This document shows positions 47,004-48,226 of a stretch of DNA of 48,226 bases, piece after piece (within the stretch, counting starts at the first letter, position 1; every line of letters begins with the position of its first letter). The notes below the pieces were generated by a model that had not been told where the DNA came from, made no database searches, and saw only the letters and a program-made list of their open reading frames with translations. The stretch is from CAWDPQ01 sp049642465. GTDB lineage: Bacteria; Acidobacteriota; Vicinamibacteria; Vicinamibacterales; 2-12-FULL-66-21. A program made the translations under genes and the position numbers. The stretch covers positions 1 to 48,226 of the forward strand of contig JBAROV010000192.1 in NCBI GenBank assembly GCA_049642465.1. The letters are read 5' to 3'.

Positions 47004-48134
47004 GTGCGACACCTGATCCTTCTGTTCGGAATCGTTCTCGTCTGTTCGCAGGGGTTAATGTCCCAGGCGGCGCGACAGGACTACCTGGTCTACGTCGCCT
47101 CTGAAGCCGCCGATCGGATCTCTCTCGTTCGATTCTGGCCCGGCGGCGCCAAAGTAGAGCGCGAGATGCCGACCGGCCTCATGCCCACGAGTGTCGACGG
47201 TCCGCATGGCCTCGCGGTTTCGCCGGACGGCCGCTGGTTCTACGTTTCGTTGGCACACGGCCAGCCGTTCGGCGCACTCTGGAAGTACTCGACCAGCGAC
47301 AATCAACCTGCGGGGCGAGTAACGCTCGGATCGTTTCCTGCCACACTACAGATCTCTCCAGGCGGCGACTTCGCCTATGTCGTGAACTTCAATTTGCACG
47401 GCGATCGCGTCCGATCGTCCGTCTCGGTGGTCGAGACTTCGACGATGTCGGAAGTGAGGCGTATCCCGACCTGTCTGATGCCGCATGGATCGCGGTTCGA
47501 CCCGACCGGAGCGCGACACTATTCGGCCTGCATGATGGACGATACGCTGGTGGAAATCGACACGTCCAAGCTCCGGGTCTCGCGCTACTTCATCACGACA
47601 GCTGGAAAGGAACATGGCGCCGACGGTCCACCTCCGGCGCCGGCGACGGCCGGACGCGGCGAGCACGCGGGACATGGCGCAGATGCCGCGACGCCGTCAA
47701 CGAAGGCGTGCTCCCCGACATGGGCGCAGCCCGCCTCGGACGGACGGTCGGTTTTTGTGGCATGCAACGGATCCAACGAGCTTGTCGAGATCGATGTAGC
47801 CGAGTGGAAACTGGTGCGGCGAATTCCCGCGCGCCAGGGGATTTACAACCTGGCGGTGACCACCGATGGCAAATTGGTGGCAACGAATCGCCGCGACCAG
47901 TCGGCATCGATTGTCGATCTCTCGTCGGGGAAGGAAACGGCCGTTATCGCGCTCCCACGGAAGGCTGTTCACGGCGTCGTGATCTCGCCAGACCAGCGAT
48001 ACGCCTTCGTGTCCGTCGAAGGCGTAGGCGCAGAGCCAGGGACGGTCGTCATGATCGATCTCGCAAGCAGCAAAATCTCCGCGAGTGCTGAAGTGGCACC
48101 ACAGGCGGGGGGGATAGATGTGTGGAACAGGTGA
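47004..48134 (+). CDS. Exported YncE-like beta-propeller protein
   Basis: 376 aa from GTG 47004. Signal peptide at 1-22 (LILLFGIVLVCSQGLMSQA). The body is a seven-blade propeller of YncE/40-residue type: DYLVYVASEAADRISLVRFWPGG, PHGLAVSPDGRWFYVSLAHGQPFG, TLQISPGGDFAYVVNFNL, SVSVVETSTMSEVRRIPTCLMPHGSRFDPTGARHYSACMMDDTLVEID, DGRSVFVACNGSNELVEIDVAEWKLVRRIP, IYNLAVTTDGKLVATNRRDQSASIVDL and HGVVISPDQRYAFVSVEGVG. A His/Gly-rich loop (HGADGPPPAPATAGRGEHAGHGADA, near residues 203-230) could bind metal; Cys residues near it could pair. The role is unknown; the family binds DNA, metals or small ligands. The stop is followed directly by heptameric arrays. Confidence 0.8.
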   Translation: MRHLILLFGIVLVCSQGLMSQAARQDYLVYVASEAADRISLVRFWPGGAKVEREMPTGLMPTSVDGPHGLAVSPDGRWFYVSLAHGQPFGALWKYSTSDNQPAGRVTLGSFPATLQISPGGDFAYVVNFNLHGDRVRSSVSVVETSTMSEVRRIPTCLMPHGSRFDPTGARHYSACMMDDTLVEIDTSKLRVSRYFITTAGKEHGADGPPPAPATAGRGEHAGHGADAATPSTKACSPTWAQPASDGRSVFVACNGSNELVEIDVAEWKLVRRIPARQGIYNLAVTTDGKLVATNRRDQSASIVDLSSGKETAVIALPRKAVHGVVISPDQRYAFVSVEGVGAEPGTVVMIDLASSKISASAEVAPQAGGIDVWNR

Positions 48135-48135
48135 G

Positions 48136-48226
48136 TCTCGGGGCTCGGGGCTCGGATCTTCGGTAAGACCAGAGACCAGAGACCCGAGACCAGAGACCAG
48201 AGACCAGAGACCAGAGACCAGAGACC
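48136..48226. repeat. Two adjacent heptameric arrays at the right edge
   Basis: 48136-48163 holds four units of 7 bp (TCTCGGG, GCTCGGG, GCTCGGA, TCTTCGG). After TAAG, 48168-48226 holds eight full copies of ACCAGAG (one as ACCCGAG) plus ACC, and continues out of the window. The first array begins 1 nt after the stop of the YncE-like gene. It is not a CRISPR: there are no spacers. Confidence 0.8.

Noticed and set aside
48168..48226. CRISPR array
   Set aside because: The 7-bp units are contiguous, without spacers, and no cas gene is present.

Overview
The window is a GC-rich bacterial chromosome segment densely packed with short operons on both strands. I see no tRNA or rRNA gene, transposase, phage gene, integrase or CRISPR array. 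The gene content suggests an aerobic heterotrophic Acidobacteriota, probably class Vicinamibacteria. The clues are an Sdh1-type succinate dehydrogenase, exported Tat-type aminotransferases, NHL beta-propellers, an exported amidase, a YcbB-like L,D-transpeptidase, and a dispersed palindrome (41131-41150) of a kind I associate with that class. This is inference; no marker gene is present.

Layout. 1-1172 (-): partial M14 carboxypeptidase. 1353-3727 (+): two tandem Tat-signal PLP aminotransferases, convergent with a HupE/UreJ-like membrane protein (3705-5075, -). 5121-7306: two convergent NHL beta-propeller proteins. 7422-10791 (+): sdhC-sdhA-sdhB, where sdhA appears to start with CTG. 10805-11537 (-): a pseudo-receiver protein and a 95-aa conserved protein. 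11580-13904 (+): GT-C-like membrane protein with a discoidin-like tail. 14002-15282 (+): LysM protein and two single-domain response regulators. 15284-16987 (-): L,D-transpeptidase. 17109-18269 (+): HhH-PHP protein.

18280-23786 (-): leucine/isovalerate catabolism operon read from 23786 downwards: methylcrotonyl-CoA carboxylase beta subunit, methylglutaconyl-CoA hydratase, biotin carboxylase, biotin carrier protein, HMG-CoA lyase. Together they convert 3-methylcrotonyl-CoA to acetyl-CoA and acetoacetate. The biotin carboxylase and carrier are in one frame, separated by a single TGA. 23929-28327 (+): NtrC-type sigma-54 activator followed by an Mla-type lipid transporter (MlaE, MlaF, and MlaD with an OmpA-like tail). 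28578-30743 (+): three small membrane/stress-type proteins and a YihY/BrkB protein.

30791-35270 (-): FAD/Rieske oxidoreductase and an ABC exporter pair. Between them lies a 485-bp non-coding leader holding two diverged tandem copies of a structured, RNA-like element (32387-32515 and 32558-32706). This is the best candidate for something undescribed. 35352-41117 (+): DUF255 thioredoxin-domain protein, enoyl-CoA hydratase, hypothetical protein, receiver-PilZ protein, exported amidase. 41158-43906 (-): outer-membrane barrel-like protein, pdxH, alkaline-phosphatase-family hydrolase. 44165-48134 (+): large TPR lipoprotein, BON protein, YncE-like beta-propeller.

Regulatory features: several perfect hairpins follow genes. 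Many starts lie 5-14 bp after a -10-like hexamer with no Shine-Dalgarno, suggesting leaderless mRNAs, while other genes have very strong Shine-Dalgarno sites. Three arrays of 7-bp period sit directly on or after stop codons (18261, 30735, 48136).
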